64,000 bases of DNA from Streptomyces griseoviridis (GCA_014649155.1 BMSM01000032.1:1-64000); one strand, 5' to 3'. Numbered from the stretch's first letter, positions 17,632 to 26,542 are shown. Notes: a model not told the origin generated them from the sequence alone. Numbers and translations are program-made.

Positions 17632-19605
17632 ATGTTCACCACGGGCCGGCTGGCCAAGAAGCTCTCCCGACCGGGCATCGCGCTCCGCTCGCTCCCGACG
17701 ACCTCCCGCATCGCCCTCGGCGTCCTGGTCGTCGTCGTCCTCGGCGCCGTACTCGCTCCCCTCCTCACCCAGGACCCCCTGACCACCGGCGTCCCGGTCC
17801 AGGCCCCCGGCGGCGACCACTGGTTCGGCACCGACCGGGCCGGCCGCGACGTCTTCGCCCGCGTGGTGCACGGATCGCGCTACTCCCTGGTCATCGGCCT
17901 CGGCGCGACCGCCGTCGCCCTGATCGCCGGAGCCCTCCTCGGCGCGCTCGCCGCCACCTCGCGCAAGCTCGGCGACGAGTCCGTCATGCGCGCCCTCGAC
18001 GTCGTCATGTCGTTCCCGCCGATCGCCCTCGCGGCCGTCCTGGTCGCCGTCTTCGGCACCAGCATCCCGGTGATCATCTTCACCGTCGCCTTCGTCTACA
18101 CCCCCTCGCTCGCCCGCGTCGTCCGCGCCAACGTGCTCGCGCAGTACGGCGAGGACTACGTCGCGGCCGAGAAGGTCATCGGCGCCCGCCGCGGCTACAT
18201 CGTGCTGCGTCACGTCGCCGTCAACTGCATGGCGCCGGTCATGGTGTTCGCCACCGTCATGGTCGCCGAGGCGATCATCTTCGAGGCCAGCCTCTCCTTC
18301 ATCGGAGCCGGTGTGCAGGACCCCGACCCCAGCTGGGGCAGCGTCCTGGCCTACGGCCGGCAGATCCTCCTCGCCGGCGGCTGGTGGGCCACCTTCTTCC
18401 CCGGACTCGCCCTCCTGATCACCGTCCTCGCGCTCAACATCCTCTCCGAAGGGCTCACCGACGCCTCCGCCGCGCCCAGGAGCGCCCGCGCCGCCGTCCC
18501 CGCCACCGCCACCACGGCTCCCGACCCGGTCGAGGCCGCCGCCACCGTCGACATCGACGCCGCCCTCGCCAGGCTCGCCCGGCACCTCGACGCCACCGAG
18601 CCGACCATCACCCCGGTGCGCGAGGACGCCGACGCACTCCTCGTCGTCCGCGACCTGGCCATCCGCTTCCCCGACCGCTACGGCGAGACCGCCGTCGTCG
18701 ACCGGCTCAACCTCACCGTCCACGAGGGCGAAACCCTCGGCCTGGTCGGCGAGTCCGGCTGCGGCAAGTCCATCACCAGCCTCGCCGTCATGGGTCTCCT
18801 CGCCCGCAACGCCCAGGTCAGCGGCGAGATCCTCTACCGTGGCCGGGACCTTCTGAAGCTCCCGCCCAAGGAGCGCCGCGCCCTGATGGGCCCCGAGATC
18901 GCCATGGTCTACCAGGACGCGCTCTCCTCGCTGAACCCCTCCGTGCTCGTCGGCACCCAGCTGAAGCAGCTGACCTCGCGCGGCGGTACGAAGACCCCCG
19001 CCGAGCTGCTCGAACTCGTCGGCCTCTCGCCCGAGCGCACCCTGCGCAGCTACCCGCACGAGCTCTCCGGCGGACAGCGCCAGCGTGTTCTCATCGCCAT
19101 GGCCCTCTCCCGCAGCCCACGCCTGCTCATCGCGGACGAGCCGACCACCGCCCTCGACGTCACCGTCCAGGCCCAGGTCGTCGAACTCCTCATCAAGCTC
19201 CGCGACGAACTCGGCTTCGCCATGGTGCTGGTCAGCCACGACCTCGCCCTGGTCGGCGACCTCTCGCACCGGGTCGCCGTCATGTACGCGGGCCGGCTCG
19301 CCGAGGTCGGCGACATCCGCTCCGTCCTCACCGACCCCGCCCACCACTACAGCCGCGGCCTCCTCGGTTCTGTGGTCTCCCTCGAAGCCGGCGCCGACCG
19401 GCTCCACCAGATCCCCGGGGTGGTCCCCCCGCCCCAGGGCTTCGGCGAGGGGTGCCGATTCGCCGGCCGGTGCGGCGCCGCCACGGAGATCTGCCGCACC
19501 ACCACCCCCGTCATCACCCTGCGCGACACAGCGGAGGAACACGGCTTCGCCTGCCACCACCCGGCCGGCACGGCCGCCAAGAACCTGGAAGGGAGTGCCC
19601 TGTGA
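17632..19605 (+). CDS. fused ABC permease (DppC-like) and ATPase (DppD-like)
   Basis: A 657-residue fusion. Residues 1-285 are a DppC-type permease with WFGTDRAGRDVFARVVHGSR, several membrane segments and the EAA loop AAEKVIGARRGYIVLRHV. A 55-residue Ala/Thr/Pro-rich linker follows. Residues 340-655 are a DppD-type ATPase with Walker A GESGCGKS, signature LSGGQRQR, Walker B LLIADEPTTALD, the switch His in VSHD, and the oligopeptide-type C-terminal Cys motif (GCRFAGRCGAATEICR). The usual five components are thus encoded by four genes, an arrangement also known for some Sat-type sialic-acid transporters. The domains are in one uninterrupted frame. Confidence 0.9.
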   Translation: MFTTGRLAKKLSRPGIALRSLPTTSRIALGVLVVVVLGAVLAPLLTQDPLTTGVPVQAPGGDHWFGTDRAGRDVFARVVHGSRYSLVIGLGATAVALIAGALLGALAATSRKLGDESVMRALDVVMSFPPIALAAVLVAVFGTSIPVIIFTVAFVYTPSLARVVRANVLAQYGEDYVAAEKVIGARRGYIVLRHVAVNCMAPVMVFATVMVAEAIIFEASLSFIGAGVQDPDPSWGSVLAYGRQILLAGGWWATFFPGLALLITVLALNILSEGLTDASAAPRSARAAVPATATTAPDPVEAAATVDIDAALARLARHLDATEPTITPVREDADALLVVRDLAIRFPDRYGETAVVDRLNLTVHEGETLGLVGESGCGKSITSLAVMGLLARNAQVSGEILYRGRDLLKLPPKERRALMGPEIAMVYQDALSSLNPSVLVGTQLKQLTSRGGTKTPAELLELVGLSPERTLRSYPHELSGGQRQRVLIAMALSRSPRLLIADEPTTALDVTVQAQVVELLIKLRDELGFAMVLVSHDLALVGDLSHRVAVMYAGRLAEVGDIRSVLTDPAHHYSRGLLGSVVSLEAGADRLHQIPGVVPPPQGFGEGCRFAGRCGAATEICRTTTPVITLRDTAEEHGFACHHPAGTAAKNLEGSAL

Positions 19606-20582
19606 TAGGGCTCCACGGCGTCCACGTACGCCACAAGGCACGCAGCGGCGGCATATTCAGCCGCGACGCCGTACACGCCCTCACCGACGCCACCCTGGAG
19701 GTCGAGCGCGGGGAGATCGTGGGACTGGTGGGGGAGTCCGGTTGCGGCAAGTCCACGCTCGCCCGCGTGCTGACGGGACTGCAGAAGCCCACCGAGGGCG
19801 AGGTCCTCTTCCACGGGCGCGACCTGTGGAAGATGACCGGTGCCGAGCGGCGCGACGGCTTCGGCTCCGCCGTCGGCGTCGTCTTCCAGGACCCCGCCAC
19901 CGCACTCAACCCCCGCCTCACCGTCCGGCAGATCCTCCGCGACCCGCTGGACGTGCACCGGCGCGGCACGCGGGAGGCGCGCGAAGCCCGGGTGGAGGAG
20001 CTGCTCGACCTGGTCGGACTGCCCGGCCACACCCTCGCCGCCCTGCCCGGGCAGCTCTCCGGCGGCCAGCGCCAGCGCGTCGCCATCGCCCGCGCCCTGG
20101 CCCTGGAACCGGAACTGATCGTCGCCGACGAACCGACCTCCGCGCTCGATGTCTCCGTACGGGCCCAGGTACTCAACCTCCTGGTCGACCTGCGCGAACG
20201 CCTCGGCCTCGGCATGGTGTTCATCTCCCACGACATCCAGACCGTGCGTTACCTCGCCGACCGCGTCGCCGTCCTCTACCTCGGCCGCATCGTCGAGGAA
20301 GGCCGGGCCTCCGACGTGGCGGGAACCCCCGCCCACCCCTACACCGAGGCACTGCTCTCCGCCACCCCCAGCCTGCTGGAGACGACGGAACGCATCGTGC
20401 TCACCGGCCCCGTGCCCTCCGCCACCAACCCGCCGACCGGCTGCCCGTTCCGGACCCGCTGCTGGAAGGCGGACGACGAATGCGCGGGTGTCTTCCCCGT
20501 GGAAACCCTCGGGCCGCGCGAACACCGCTGGCACTGCATCCACCCCGGAACCTCCGTCACGCCCGCGAGGAGCACCGCATGA
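19602..20582 (+). CDS. ABC transporter ATP-binding protein (DppF-like)
   Basis: A 326-residue ATPase with Walker A GESGCGKSTLARVL, Q-loop VFQDPATALNPRL, signature LSGGQRQRVAIA, Walker B LIVADEPTSALD and H-loop ISHD. It ends with the oligopeptide-ABC C-terminal Cys motif (GCPFRTRCWKADDEC). The GTG at 19602 overlaps the previous stop (GTGA), with GGAAGGGAG upstream. It is the second nucleotide-binding half of the importer and pairs with the ATPase domain of the fusion protein. Confidence 0.92.
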   Translation: MIGLHGVHVRHKARSGGIFSRDAVHALTDATLEVERGEIVGLVGESGCGKSTLARVLTGLQKPTEGEVLFHGRDLWKMTGAERRDGFGSAVGVVFQDPATALNPRLTVRQILRDPLDVHRRGTREAREARVEELLDLVGLPGHTLAALPGQLSGGQRQRVAIARALALEPELIVADEPTSALDVSVRAQVLNLLVDLRERLGLGMVFISHDIQTVRYLADRVAVLYLGRIVEEGRASDVAGTPAHPYTEALLSATPSLLETTERIVLTGPVPSATNPPTGCPFRTRCWKADDECAGVFPVETLGPREHRWHCIHPGTSVTPARSTA

Positions 20583-21517
20583 CCACCCCCGCCCGGCTCT
20601 GCTCCGGGGTGATCCCGCCCGTCGTGACCCCGCTCACCGCCGACGGCGAACTCGACCGCTCCTCGCTGGAACGGGTCGTCGGACATCTCCTCGACGGTGG
20701 CGTCGACGGCCTCTTCGCTCTCGGCAGCTCGGGCGAGACCGCCTACCTGACGCCCGCCCGGCAGGACGAGGTCGTCAAGGTGATCACCTCGACGGTGGCG
20801 GGCCAGGTCCCGGTCCTCGTCGGGGCCATCGAGACCACCACCGACCGGGCCGCCGAGCGGGCCCGTGCGGCGGCCGCCCTGGGCGCCGACGCGGTCGTGG
20901 CCACCGCGCCCTTCTACACGCGCACCCACGTCACCGAGATCGACCGCCACTTCCGGGACCTGGCGACCGCCGTCGACCTGCCGCTCCTGGCGTACGACGT
21001 GCCGGTCTGCGTCCACAGCAAGCTGGACCCCGAACTCCTGCTGCCGCTCGCGGCGGACGGGGTGCTCGCCGGGGTGAAGGACTCCAGCGGCGACGACGGA
21101 TCCTTGCGACGCCTGGTCATCGCAGCGCGCGATCTCCCGGAGTTCTCCATCCTCACCGGTCATGAACTGGTGGTGGACGCCATGATGCTGAGCGGCGCCC
21201 ACGGCTGCGTGCCCGGTCTGGGCAACGTCGACCCGCACGGTTACGTCCGGCTGCACGAGGCGGCGGTGCGAGGCGACTGGGCCGCGGCCAAGGCCGAGCA
21301 GGACCGGCTCGTCGGCCTGTTCGACATCGTCCGGGCGGCCCGCCCCGGCACGGCCTCGGCGACGGCCGCAGGTCTGGGCGCGTTCAAGACGGCCCTGATG
21401 CTGCTCGGCATCATCGCCACCAACGCGGTGAGCCCGCCCATGCGCCGTCTGGACGAGGCGGAGACGGCCTTCGTCGGCGCCTGTCTCGCACTCGCCGGCC
21501 TGTCCCGAGCGCGGTAG
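20579..21517 (+). CDS. dihydrodipicolinate synthase-family aldolase, second N-acetylneuraminate lyase candidate
   Basis: A 312-residue DHDPS/NAL-family aldolase with the GSSGE loop, Tyr in LLAYDVPVCVHSK and the Schiff-base Lys in LAGVKDSSGDDGS. It parallels the nanA product at 9702 over its whole length, including GLGNVDPHGYVRLHEA. The ATG overlaps the DppF stop (ATGA), so it is translated with the importer. Two copies in one regulon may reflect different acyl-neuraminate substrates, or a non-NAL aldolase role such as deoxy-keto acids. Specificity cannot be read from sequence. Confidence 0.82.
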   Translation: MTTPARLCSGVIPPVVTPLTADGELDRSSLERVVGHLLDGGVDGLFALGSSGETAYLTPARQDEVVKVITSTVAGQVPVLVGAIETTTDRAAERARAAAALGADAVVATAPFYTRTHVTEIDRHFRDLATAVDLPLLAYDVPVCVHSKLDPELLLPLAADGVLAGVKDSSGDDGSLRRLVIAARDLPEFSILTGHELVVDAMMLSGAHGCVPGLGNVDPHGYVRLHEAAVRGDWAAAKAEQDRLVGLFDIVRAARPGTASATAAGLGAFKTALMLLGIIATNAVSPPMRRLDEAETAFVGACLALAGLSRAR

Positions 21518-22068
21518 TGTCCCGCCGCACAGGTCTCCGGAGCGCGTCGTCTCCCGGCCGGCCGGGGGCGCCGTCAGCGATGGACGCCGCTGTCAGCGGC
21601 AGTCCGCCGGACCGGGCGCCGAGGGCGTGGCCGCCGCCCTTCGAGGCGGCGATCCCGTACGGGTCGGGCGCGCCGCGGCATGCTCCGCTCCGACACGTTC
21701 GTCGAGCGGCAACCGGCTGAAGGACAGCACCGTCGCCGTGGGCGTCGTGAGGATCGGCCCGTTTCCCGGAGGCCGGGCCACGTGGGCCGTGCGCTGTCGA
21801 CGTCTCCATGGCAGCGGACGGTCGCCGTGCGGGACGCCACGTCACGTGCCGGGCGTCTCCTTGCGGCGAGCGGCGGCGTTGTCGGCGATGCCGTCCGCCA
21901 CGGGGCGGGCGACACAGGGGAGACACGTCGGTTCGTGCGAGGCACTCCGCGGGCGCCGGGTCCCCCGAGAAGCGGTCCCGCGCGTCACGCGGTGAGCGGT
22001 ACGCGCCGGCCGCCGGGTGACCGGGCCCTCGGGGGCCGCTCCGGCCGGGCCGCCGTCGTGCGCGTCGG
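21518..22068. other. 551-bp gap with no recognisable gene
   Basis: Between the convergent aldolase and alpha/beta hydrolase genes. All frames give short Arg/Pro-rich translations typical of GC-rich noncoding DNA. A few protein-like words occur on the minus strand near 21600-21760 (LSFSRLPLDERVGAEH) but no family was recognised and frames are not sustained. Confidence 0.5.
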
Positions 22069-23052
22069 CTACCTCGACTCGACGCGTCCGACCGGCGTGG
22101 CGCTGTCGGCGAGTACCGCGGTGGCCCGGGGCCAGGCCGGGTCCCGCGGGTACAGCTCGCTGCGCAGATAGGCCCAGACGAGGGCTCGTACGGCGGCGAC
22201 GCGGTCGGGGTTCTCGTCGGTGGTCTCGACCGCGTCGAAGGCCGAGATGCCGCCCAGCCCGTGCTCCGCGTCGAAGATCTCCAGCATGGTCTTCGGCACG
22301 GGAGCCGCCGTGTAGGCGTCGCTCCGCCAGTCCTGCCGGCCGGAGAAGAAGGGGTTCTGGTCCTTCGTGCCCACGACGACGAGGACCTTCGGGGTCATCC
22401 CGTCGAAGGCGGTCGTGGTGAGCGGCGCGTAGGGCTGGGCCGCCGGGCCGTCCAGGTCCTCGCCCCGGCCGGGTGCGGCGATCATGACGCGGGCGCCGAA
22501 GCGCTCGTCGACGGCTCCCACCGTCGAACCGTCGCTCGCGTCGGTGATGGTCTGGCCCGAGACCAGGCCGACCGTGTGGCCGCCTGCCGAGTGGCCGACG
22601 GCGGCGATCCGGCCGGTGTCCACACGTCCCGCCAGTCCCGGAACGGCGCGTTCGATGTCGCCGAGGCCGTCCACGATCCGGCGGAGGTCGTCGGCCCGCG
22701 ACTTCAGGTACAGCGGCGCGTCCGGGTCGTCGGCCTCGCGCAGACCGAGGAAGGTGGCGTCGAGGTGCGTGGGCTGCAACACGACGAAGCCGTGCGCGGC
22801 CCAGAAGTCGACCAGAGGACCGTAACCGTGGAACGAGGGGACGAACGTCGACGGGCCGTGCCCGTGCGAGAAGACGATGACCGGCAGTTCCGTGCCCGTC
22901 GCCGGGGCCGTCACGCGGACCGCCAGCGGGACCGGGCGCCCCGGGACATCGATCAGGACGGGGTAGTGGGAGGAGACGGGGGTGGGGGCCGGTACCGGGA
23001 AGCCGGCGGCGTACGTCGACGGGTCCTTCGTCACGGGAACGGTTTCCTGCAC
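22069..23052 (-). CDS. alpha/beta hydrolase (chlorophyllase/PAF-acetylhydrolase-like)
   Basis: A 327-residue alpha/beta hydrolase. It has the oxyanion HG motif VIVFSHGHGP, the nucleophile elbow GHSAGGHT at about residue 173 and a C-terminal His in DAEHGLGG. No signal peptide is evident. The substrate is unknown. The GTG start at 23052 is preceded by AAGGAG at 7-8 bp. It is divergent from an AraC-type regulator with a 125-bp gap, so direct regulation by that protein is likely. Confidence 0.82.
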   Translation of the reverse strand: MQETVPVTKDPSTYAAGFPVPAPTPVSSHYPVLIDVPGRPVPLAVRVTAPATGTELPVIVFSHGHGPSTFVPSFHGYGPLVDFWAAHGFVVLQPTHLDATFLGLREADDPDAPLYLKSRADDLRRIVDGLGDIERAVPGLAGRVDTGRIAAVGHSAGGHTVGLVSGQTITDASDGSTVGAVDERFGARVMIAAPGRGEDLDGPAAQPYAPLTTTAFDGMTPKVLVVVGTKDQNPFFSGRQDWRSDAYTAAPVPKTMLEIFDAEHGLGGISAFDAVETTDENPDRVAAVRALVWAYLRSELYPRDPAWPRATAVLADSATPVGRVESR

Positions 23053-23177
23053 GGTGTGCTCCTTCTCGGGGACTTTGCCGGAAGGGGGTGATCCCGCCGA
23101 CCGTGGCTCCAGTCTCCGAGGTTCCCGTCGAACCCGGAATGCTTGACGGGACGGTTTTCTTTCGCGAGAGTTCGGCG

Positions 23178-24116
23178 ATGGACGACGATCAGCTGTCGGA
23201 GGTGTTCGACCTCGTCGAGGTCCGCGGCCAGCTCTCCGGCGCGTTCGCGGTGCGCGGGCGCTGGATCACGCGGTCCGCGATCACGAGTCCCGTGAAGCTG
23301 TCGGTGATGGTCCGCGGCCGGTGCCGGCTGTGGGCCGACGGGCTCGACACCCCGATCGACATGGAGGCCGGTGACGTCGCGGTGCTGACCGGCCGTTCGT
23401 GGCTGCGCGCCGAGGGCGGCACCGGGGACGGTCCCGCCGTGGAGTTCGCGCCCGAGCCGGGGAGATACGCCCTGCGCGTCGGCGGCGCCGACTTCGCCGT
23501 GGACGACGTCATCCTCGGCGGCCACGTCGGGCTGAACCCGGCCGGTGCGGCGCTGTTGGCGCAGGCGCTGCCGCCCGTGGCGCACATCCGGGCCTCCGAC
23601 GCCGCGGCGCCCGCCCTGCGCGCCTGCGCCGACCGGCTGGTCGAGGAGGTGACGGGCGAGCGACTGGGTGCCGCCTTCGCGGTGCGCCAGCACGCCCAGC
23701 TGCTGCTCCTGGAGGTGCTCCGGGCCTACGTCGGCCAGGCCGAACTGCCGCCGGGATGGCTGAAGGCGCTGACCGACGAACGGCTCCGTCCCGTGCTGAC
23801 CCTCATGCACCGCGAACCCGGGCGGCCCTGGCGGCTGGAGGAGCTGGCCCGTGCGGCGGCGATGTCGCGGACGTCGTTCGCCGTACGGTTCCGCGCGGTG
23901 GCGGGTGTGCCCCCGCTGACCTACCTCAACTCCTGGCGGATGCTGCTGGCCCGGCGGGCCCTGCGAGACGGCGACGTCCGGATCGGGGCCCTCGCCGGGC
24001 AGCTGGGCTACACCTCGGAGAGCGCCTTCAGCACCGCGTTCAAACGGGAGGTGGGGGAGGCGCCGCTGCGGTACCGGCACCGGTTGCGGCGGTCGGGGAT
24101 GAGCGCCTCGTCATGA
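23178..24116 (+). CDS. AraC family regulator with cupin sensor domain
   Basis: A 312-residue protein. The N-terminal half is an AraC-binding cupin (QLSEVFDLVEVRGQLSGAFA, SVMVRGRCRLW, GDVAVLTG). The C-terminal half has two helix-turn-helices (WRLEELARAAAMSRTSFAVR, then RIGALAGQLGYTSESAFSTA) and FKREVGEAPLRYR. The ATG at 23178 is taken as start. Upstream in-frame starts at 23139 or 23088 are possible but weaker. It probably activates or represses the divergent alpha/beta hydrolase. Confidence 0.85.
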   Translation: MDDDQLSEVFDLVEVRGQLSGAFAVRGRWITRSAITSPVKLSVMVRGRCRLWADGLDTPIDMEAGDVAVLTGRSWLRAEGGTGDGPAVEFAPEPGRYALRVGGADFAVDDVILGGHVGLNPAGAALLAQALPPVAHIRASDAAAPALRACADRLVEEVTGERLGAAFAVRQHAQLLLLEVLRAYVGQAELPPGWLKALTDERLRPVLTLMHREPGRPWRLEELARAAAMSRTSFAVRFRAVAGVPPLTYLNSWRMLLARRALRDGDVRIGALAGQLGYTSESAFSTAFKREVGEAPLRYRHRLRRSGMSASS

Positions 24117-24253
24117 CGTGCTGGTGCGGCTCGTCGACCGGCACGTCCGAGGGTGACAGGCGCCGGTCGCATGACCGGGGGCCGTGCGGCCCGTGGCCGG
24201 CGCCACGGAGCCGCACGGCGGTGGGAGCGCCTCGCGCTCCTTCTTCCTTCCTG

Positions 24254-24529
24254 TCAGACGCCGGCGTTCGGACCGTCCGTGTCCCCTTCCGGGTCCACGC
24301 TGTACAGCGGACGGTCCTCGATCCCCAGGGCGCGCATCAGCTCGCTGGTCGGAATCCGGTACCTGCGTCCGATGCGGAGCACGGAGCAGGGGAACTCGTC
24401 CTCGCGGATCAACCGGTACGCGGTGGTCGAGGCGATGCCGAGCGCTCGGGCCGCCGTGCGCAGGTCCACTGCGACGGGCAGGTCGAACATCTCCGTGAAG
24501 CTGAGTCGGCCCTCTGCCGGGTCCTTCAT
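24254..24529 (-). CDS. excisionase-like helix-turn-helix DNA-binding protein
   Basis: A 91-residue protein with a MerR/Xis-type winged helix: VDLRTAARALGIASTTAYRL, IREDEFPCSVLRIGRRYRIP, then TSELMRALGI. This is the classic helix-turn-helix_17 layout of excisionases and small mobile-element regulators. The ATG overlaps the stop of the gene at 24526 (ATGA), so the two are coupled. No integrase was found nearby, so it may be a leftover of an integrative element or a chromosomal regulator. Confidence 0.75.
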   Translation of the reverse strand: MKDPAEGRLSFTEMFDLPVAVDLRTAARALGIASTTAYRLIREDEFPCSVLRIGRRYRIPTSELMRALGIEDRPLYSVDPEGDTDGPNAGV

Positions 24530-25296
24530 GCCCGCCTCCCCGCGGGGCGGACCGGCGGCGTGCCCGCGCGGCGCCCGGGCCGTCGCCTCTTCCCGGGGCT
24601 GTGGCCCGCCGGACGGTCCTGCGACCCGTCGCCGGTGTCGACGAAGATCCCCTGGCGGCGCAGATGCTCCGGGCGTACCCGGAAGCGCAGCGGTGCGCAC
24701 AGCCCGTCCGGGCCGTCCGGACGGTCGACCCGCACGTCCAGGCTCTCCTCCGCCGGAGCGTCCGCCTCCCCGCCGGACGCGGTGAGAGCCTGATCCTGGG
24801 CGATGCGCTCGATCCGGGTGGAGGGAAGCTCCCGCAGACCTTCCCGGGCGAGATGCCACGCCCTGGCGCGCGCCGCGTGCATCAGACCGGAGCCGGAGAG
24901 ACGGCTCGCGCCGTCGCGGTCCGCCAGCTTCTCCAGGAGAGCCAGGACCATCTCGGCCTCCACGTCCGACCGATCGGCCCGCAGACGCGCGCAGACCCGG
25001 TGGACCGTCCCGGCCAACCGGGGCAGGGCGAGCCAGATCGCCAGGAGCTTCCCGGTGCCGTGCGGAGACAGGTCGCTCTGCGCGGTGCGGATGACTTCCC
25101 GCCAGACCGCGGCGGTGAACTGCGGGTCGGAGCCGGGACCGTACAGGGCCTGGTGCGTCTCGGCGGCGGTCAGCCGGGCCGGCTCGGCCCCGTGGGCGTC
25201 CGGCGGGACGATCACGAGAACCGCGTCACTGATCCGGGGATCGTCGAAGTGCCGCCTCACCGAGGCGAACGCGCTGCTGTGCGGTGGATACATCAT
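24526..25296 (-). CDS. hypothetical protein of actinobacterial element type
   Basis: A 256-residue protein without a recognised family. The middle is helical and contains DVEAEMVLALLEKLADRDGA and LMHAARARAWHLAREGLREL, resembling small-protein regulators found next to excisionase genes. The C-terminal 45 residues are Arg/Pro/Gly rich. Two adjacent ATG codons (25296 and 25293) follow AGAGGAC, so either may start translation. It is coupled to the excisionase-like gene and probably acts with it. Confidence 0.6.
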   Translation of the reverse strand: MMYPPHSSAFASVRRHFDDPRISDAVLVIVPPDAHGAEPARLTAAETHQALYGPGSDPQFTAAVWREVIRTAQSDLSPHGTGKLLAIWLALPRLAGTVHRVCARLRADRSDVEAEMVLALLEKLADRDGASRLSGSGLMHAARARAWHLAREGLRELPSTRIERIAQDQALTASGGEADAPAEESLDVRVDRPDGPDGLCAPLRFRVRPEHLRRQGIFVDTGDGSQDRPAGHSPGKRRRPGRRAGTPPVRPAGRRA

Positions 25297-25492
25297 GAAA
25301 TGTCCTCTGTTGTGGCTGAGGGAATCCGGGTCCGGCGGTGCTGGAGGTGTCGAGATGCTGGACGGAGAGGCTTCTGCGGTGGGGCCTGTCGCCTCATATC
25401 CGCGTCAAGCGGAGTCGAGCCCCACCGGCCTCACTTTGATGCGTGAGCATGCGGTAGTGGTCTTCTCGACCAGGTAACGCCGCCTTTGGCCA

Positions 25493-25897
25493 CGGGCGTG
25501 CAACAGGTGCGGCGCGGTCGGCCTCGCCGAGGGTGTGTGGGGGACGGCGGACCCAGAGGGCCGTGTCTTCGCGAGTACGGCGTCGAAACCGCACACGGTG
25601 GCGGAACTGCCCAAGGGGCTCATGAAGCTGGTGCCCACGGCGCGGGGCCGGACAGCACCCGGGAAGACCGCGTGGAACCCCGGGCAACTGGAGATCACCG
25701 TGCTCGGCTGTCTGTCCGGGAAGGCGCTGGCGGACTCGGGGCGGGCAGACGACCCGCCCGACCGGCCGGCGGAGTGGGCGACGCTCGCGCACCAGCTCCG
25801 CCACCACGACGACTACCCACCGCTCGCCCGGCCCCTTCCGCTGCACCTGGCGCGGCTCGCCGGCGAGTACGTGCTTCCGGTTGCCGGGCCCTCATGA
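25493..25897 (+). pseudogene. pPIWI_RE module RNase H-like domain, C-terminal remnant
   Basis: About 135 codons remain, matching the end of the RNase H-like pPIWI_RE protein (formerly DUF3893) of prokaryotic PIWI-type defence loci. The blocks are KPHTVAELPKG, TAWNPGQLEITVLGC, PAEWATLAHQLRHHDDY and PLPLHLARLAGEYVLP. The full proteins are several times longer. An in-frame TAA at about 25474 closes the frame upstream, and no nucleic-acid-binding N-terminus or partner gene is present. A GTG at 25535 is available but the product would be a fragment. It is a relic of a defence locus. Confidence 0.6.
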
Positions 25898-26029
25898 GCG
25901 AGGGGCCGCCTGCGCAGGGCACCTGGGTCGACCTGGTGTCCCCCGGCCGGCCCGGACCGGCCGGGGGACACCGGCCACCAACGGGGCGGCCGGGCCGGCC
26001 CCCCGGACGGCCCGGCCGCCTCCCGCACC

Positions 26030-26542
26030 GACCGTCGTCCGGCGGCCACCGCCTGCTTCGCCCGGTCCGTCCGGCACATGGCGTGGTCGGCGCGCGAGCT
26101 GGGCCGCACCGGACCGGCCGAGCGGTACGGGCGCCTCGCCGACGAGGTCGCCGAGGCCGTCCGGGACGCCTGCGGGGCCCGGACGGCCGCATGACCAGCG
26201 ACACCCCCACCGCCTACTCCCTCGCCCGTGCTGCGGACTCCTCCGCGACGACCGGCGCGGGCATGCCGGCGACCGGCTACCGGGCCCCGGCGCTTCCGCC
26301 TCCGTCCGGGCGGCGGCATCACCTGGGCGAAGGCCCGCCACGAGAGCCCCTGCGGGACGGCCGCGACGGGCTGGGAACAGACTCCGGACGGGCTGACCGC
26401 GCGGATCACCGTGCCCGGCTGCGAGGCGGTCGTGGAACTGCCGGGCTGCCCCGGTGACCGCGGTCCCGGGGAGCACCGCCTCGACACGGGCGGTCCCGGC
26501 ACCGGCCGGGAGGGGGAGCCCGCCGGCGTCACCCCGGCGTGA
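26030..26542 (+). pseudogene. GH78 alpha-L-rhamnosidase, C-terminal remnant
   Basis: Three frames together match the end of a family 78 rhamnosidase: helices ATACFARSVRHMAWSARELG and GPAERYGRLADEVAEAVRDA in one frame, TSDTPTAYSLARAA in the next, and the beta-sandwich tail GGGITWAKARHESPCGTAAT with ITVPGCEAVVELPG in a third. The intact C-terminal domain normally follows about 600 residues of catalytic region, which is absent. Frameshifts and internal deletion mark it as a pseudogene. Its 3' end overlaps the end of the convergent IclR gene by 14 bp. Confidence 0.6.

Noticed and set aside
15390..17831. Very long open frame (813 codons) antisense to the importer genes
   Set aside because: It mirrors the codon bias of the sense genes, is very rich in Gly, Asp, Glu and Arg, and has no domain. 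It is a GC-rich shadow frame.
21593..21926. Minus-strand frames with words such as LSFSRLPLDERVGAEH
   Set aside because: They are too short, with frame not sustained and no recognised family.
24254..25296. Excisionase-like pair considered as the edge of a live integrative element
   Set aside because: No integrase, replication or transfer genes and no att-like direct repeats or tRNA gene were found in the window.
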